Assembly (NCBI GenBank): GCA_035279525.1
Contig: DATEHQ010000009.1
Span: 1 to 24,005 of the forward strand
Source: DATEHQ01 sp035279525
Lineage (GTDB): Bacteria > Chloroflexota > Dormibacteria > Dormibacterales > Dormibacteraceae
DNA: 24,005 nucleotides
Direction: 5' to 3'
The notes under the pieces are model-generated. The model ran no database searches and was not told the origin of the DNA. It worked only from the letters and a program-made list of their open reading frames with translations. A program made the translations under genes and the position numbers. Shown in pieces: positions 22,584 through 24,005 of this stretch (its first letter is position 1; every line of letters starts with the position of its first letter).

Positions 22584-23764
22584 CCCAACGCCCTCGCCAC
22601 AGCTGGGGACGGGCGCGGTCCGATGAGCTGTCCGTAGAGCTCGAGAAGCCGGCCCGCCATCTTGTCCAGCGCGAAATCGCTCGCCCTCGCCGCAGCCGCC
22701 TGCCCGACCTGCGCAAGGCGTATCGGGTCGGCGAGAGCGTCGATCGCGGTCCGCGCCAGGGCGTTGCTGTCCTCAGGCCCGACGAGGAACCCGTTCACCC
22801 TGTCGCGAATCACCTCGCCGAAACCCGAGCCGCTGGTCGCGATCACCGGCTTGCCCAGGGCCATCGCCTCGAGGCACGCGTTGGCCAGGCTCTCCCAGAC
22901 CGACGGCATGGCGACCAGGGTCGACGCGGAGATCAGCGGAAAGAGCTCGGAGTGGGGGAGGCGGGGGAGGAACACGACTCGAGCCATCCGCGGGCCGAGG
23001 AGGTCACGCGCGTACTCGTGGACAGGGGTGCCGCCCAGACCAAGGTCCTGGCCGGCGAAGACCGCCCAGAGCTCCGGATCGTTGTCGAGCACGTCGCGAA
23101 GGGCATCGATCCACGTTTTCACGCCCTTGCGACGCTCGAGCCGCCCGAAGTAAAGGACGAAGCGCTTTCCGCTCAGGTACGCCGGGATGCGCGTAGGGTC
23201 CGCGATCGGGATCTCGATGCCCGTCGGGACCACCGTCATTCGTCGCGGATCGAGGCCCCAGTCGCGTCCGACCATGTCCGCGAGCGACCGCGACGGCGAG
23301 ATCACGTGGTCGCTCCACCGCGCCTGCAGCCGCTCCAGCCTGCCGACGACCGCGGTCCGCAGACGGGCGCGGGCCGACATGCCGTTCAGGCGGTTGACGA
23401 CGTATGCGGGCGTGGCCAGACGCGTGATGAGCAATCCGGCGCGACGCGGGGCATAGGCGAATGCCTCGGCGCCCCACTCGCACGCCTGCACGACATCGAA
23501 GGGACCGGTCTTGCGCAGCGCGCGCGACACCGCGACCGCCCTGAGCACGGCCCGGCGCTCATCCGGTCGCGCGCGAATCTCCGGGACGACGTGTATGTGC
23601 GCGCCGCCGCTCGTCGTTCGCGACGCGCCCGGATCACCCTCCGTGAAGACGTGCACGTCCTGGCCCATCGCCGCCAGCGCGTGCGCCGTCTTCTCCGTGT
23701 AAGTCCCGATCCCGCCAGAGCCCGAGGCCGGTGGAAACTCACGCGAGACAAGGGCGATGCGCAT
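22580..23764 (-). CDS. GT4 family glycosyltransferase
   Basis: A 394-aa GT-B enzyme with the full GT4 pattern. MRIALVSREFPPASGSGGIGTY is split by the glycine-rich acceptor loop, followed by VHVFTEG, VVPTGIEIPI, and FVLYFGRLERRKGVKTWIDAL. An intact EX7E is seen in VWESLANACLEAMALG, then GFGEVIRDRVNGFLVGPED. The ATG at 23764 begins the first beta strand and lies 11 bases after the preceding stop. The frame stays open upstream but there it overlaps the preceding gene and has no family sequence. It belongs to the same minus-strand operon as the acetyltransferase. Confidence 0.92.
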   Translation of the reverse strand: MRIALVSREFPPASGSGGIGTYTEKTAHALAAMGQDVHVFTEGDPGASRTTSGGAHIHVVPEIRARPDERRAVLRAVAVSRALRKTGPFDVVQACEWGAEAFAYAPRRAGLLITRLATPAYVVNRLNGMSARARLRTAVVGRLERLQARWSDHVISPSRSLADMVGRDWGLDPRRMTVVPTGIEIPIADPTRIPAYLSGKRFVLYFGRLERRKGVKTWIDALRDVLDNDPELWAVFAGQDLGLGGTPVHEYARDLLGPRMARVVFLPRLPHSELFPLISASTLVAMPSVWESLANACLEAMALGKPVIATSGSGFGEVIRDRVNGFLVGPEDSNALARTAIDALADPIRLAQVGQAAAARASDFALDKMAGRLLELYGQLIGPRPSPAVARALG

Positions 23765-23775
23765 GCGTGTCTTGC

Positions 23776-24005
23776 TTACGTCCGCCTGCCGGACACCGCG
23801 TAAGACTCGGAGAGCACCAGCGACGCCTTGCGCAGCACCTTGCTCCGGCCCGAGACCCAGCTCCACCCGGCCTCGAATGCCTTGAGGAAAGCGGGCTCGG
23901 CGAACTCGGGGACGATCGGATACTGCATGGTTCCGCGCACGAAGATGGGGAGGCCGAATATGACGGGCCTGATCCTGACGTTCGCGAACCCTTCCTCGCG
24001 GAGGG
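23776..24005 (-). CDS. Partial CDS (C-terminal 75 aa), possible methyltransferase
   Basis: The frame on the minus strand is open from the window edge to TAA at 23776-23778 and gives 75 residues beginning LREEGFANVRIRPV; the start lies outside the window. Third positions are GC-rich and it ends 11 bases before the GT4 start, so it belongs to the same operon. LREEGFANVRIRPVIFG resembles the late helix and strand of class I SAM-dependent methyltransferases (a GF-x-V pattern), which often modify polysaccharide sugars. The call is tentative because the SAM-binding motifs would be upstream of the window. Confidence 0.6.
   Translation of the reverse strand, partial: LREEGFANVRIRPVIFGLPIFVRGTMQYPIVPEFAEPAFLKAFEAGWSWVSGRSKVLRKASLVLSESYAVSGRRT

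Noticed and set aside
1..24005. CRISPR array, insertion sequence or prophage segment
   Set aside because: No regular spaced repeats, transposase, integrase or phage structural genes are seen, and composition is uniform across the window.

Overview
The window reads as part of a large exopolysaccharide (capsule/EPS) locus from a high-GC bacterium. Base use is strongly GC-rich at third codon positions. Many genes start at GTG or TTG, several starts lack a clear Shine-Dalgarno, and secreted proteins carry Pro/Ser/Thr linkers. This fits a soil-type high-GC lineage such as Actinomycetota, Chloroflexota or Dormibacterota; the sequence alone does not decide which. No rRNA, insertion sequence, phage gene or CRISPR array is visible.

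Layout. Positions 1-76 hold a complete tRNA-Asn(GTT) on the minus strand. A 369-bp gap (77-445) follows, rich in nested inverted repeats. A plus-strand group (446-2622) encodes an NAD-sugar epimerase/dehydratase-like protein, a PilZ c-di-GMP receptor, a 29-aa membrane microprotein and an initiating sugar-phosphate transferase. A minus-strand lipoprotein glycoside hydrolase (2630-3913) faces it. A tightly coupled plus operon (4093-9438) encodes a Wzz-like chain-length protein, a BY-kinase-like ATPase, a 42-aa membrane microprotein, a Wzy/O-antigen-ligase-type membrane protein, a membrane GT2 with a QxxRW motif, and a WecG/TagA/CpsF transferase. A minus pair (12264-9428) encodes a GH44 hydrolase translationally coupled to a GT4. 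A second plus operon (12464-17512) encodes an unknown protein, a Wzx-type flippase, a double-GT2 protein and a GT4. The remainder (17432-24005) is minus strand: a partial methyltransferase-like gene, GT4, hexapeptide acetyltransferase, GT4, a 662-aa orphan and a secreted protein with a Pro-Ser/Thr linker.

How it fits together (inference). The phosphoglycosyl transferase loads the first sugar on a lipid carrier. The GT26, GT2 and GT4 enzymes extend it, and the acetyltransferase and methyltransferase-like protein may decorate it. The flippase exports the unit, the Wzy-like protein polymerises it, and the Wzz/ATPase pair sets length. The PilZ protein suggests c-di-GMP input. Two exported glycosidases and a secreted possible carbohydrate-binding protein could trim, release or bind the polymer. 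The most unusual points are a replaced catalytic Tyr in the epimerase, a structured leader-like region before it, a degenerate BY-kinase, two overlooked microproteins inside operons, the GH44-GT4 coupling, and a matched motif upstream of two divergent genes.
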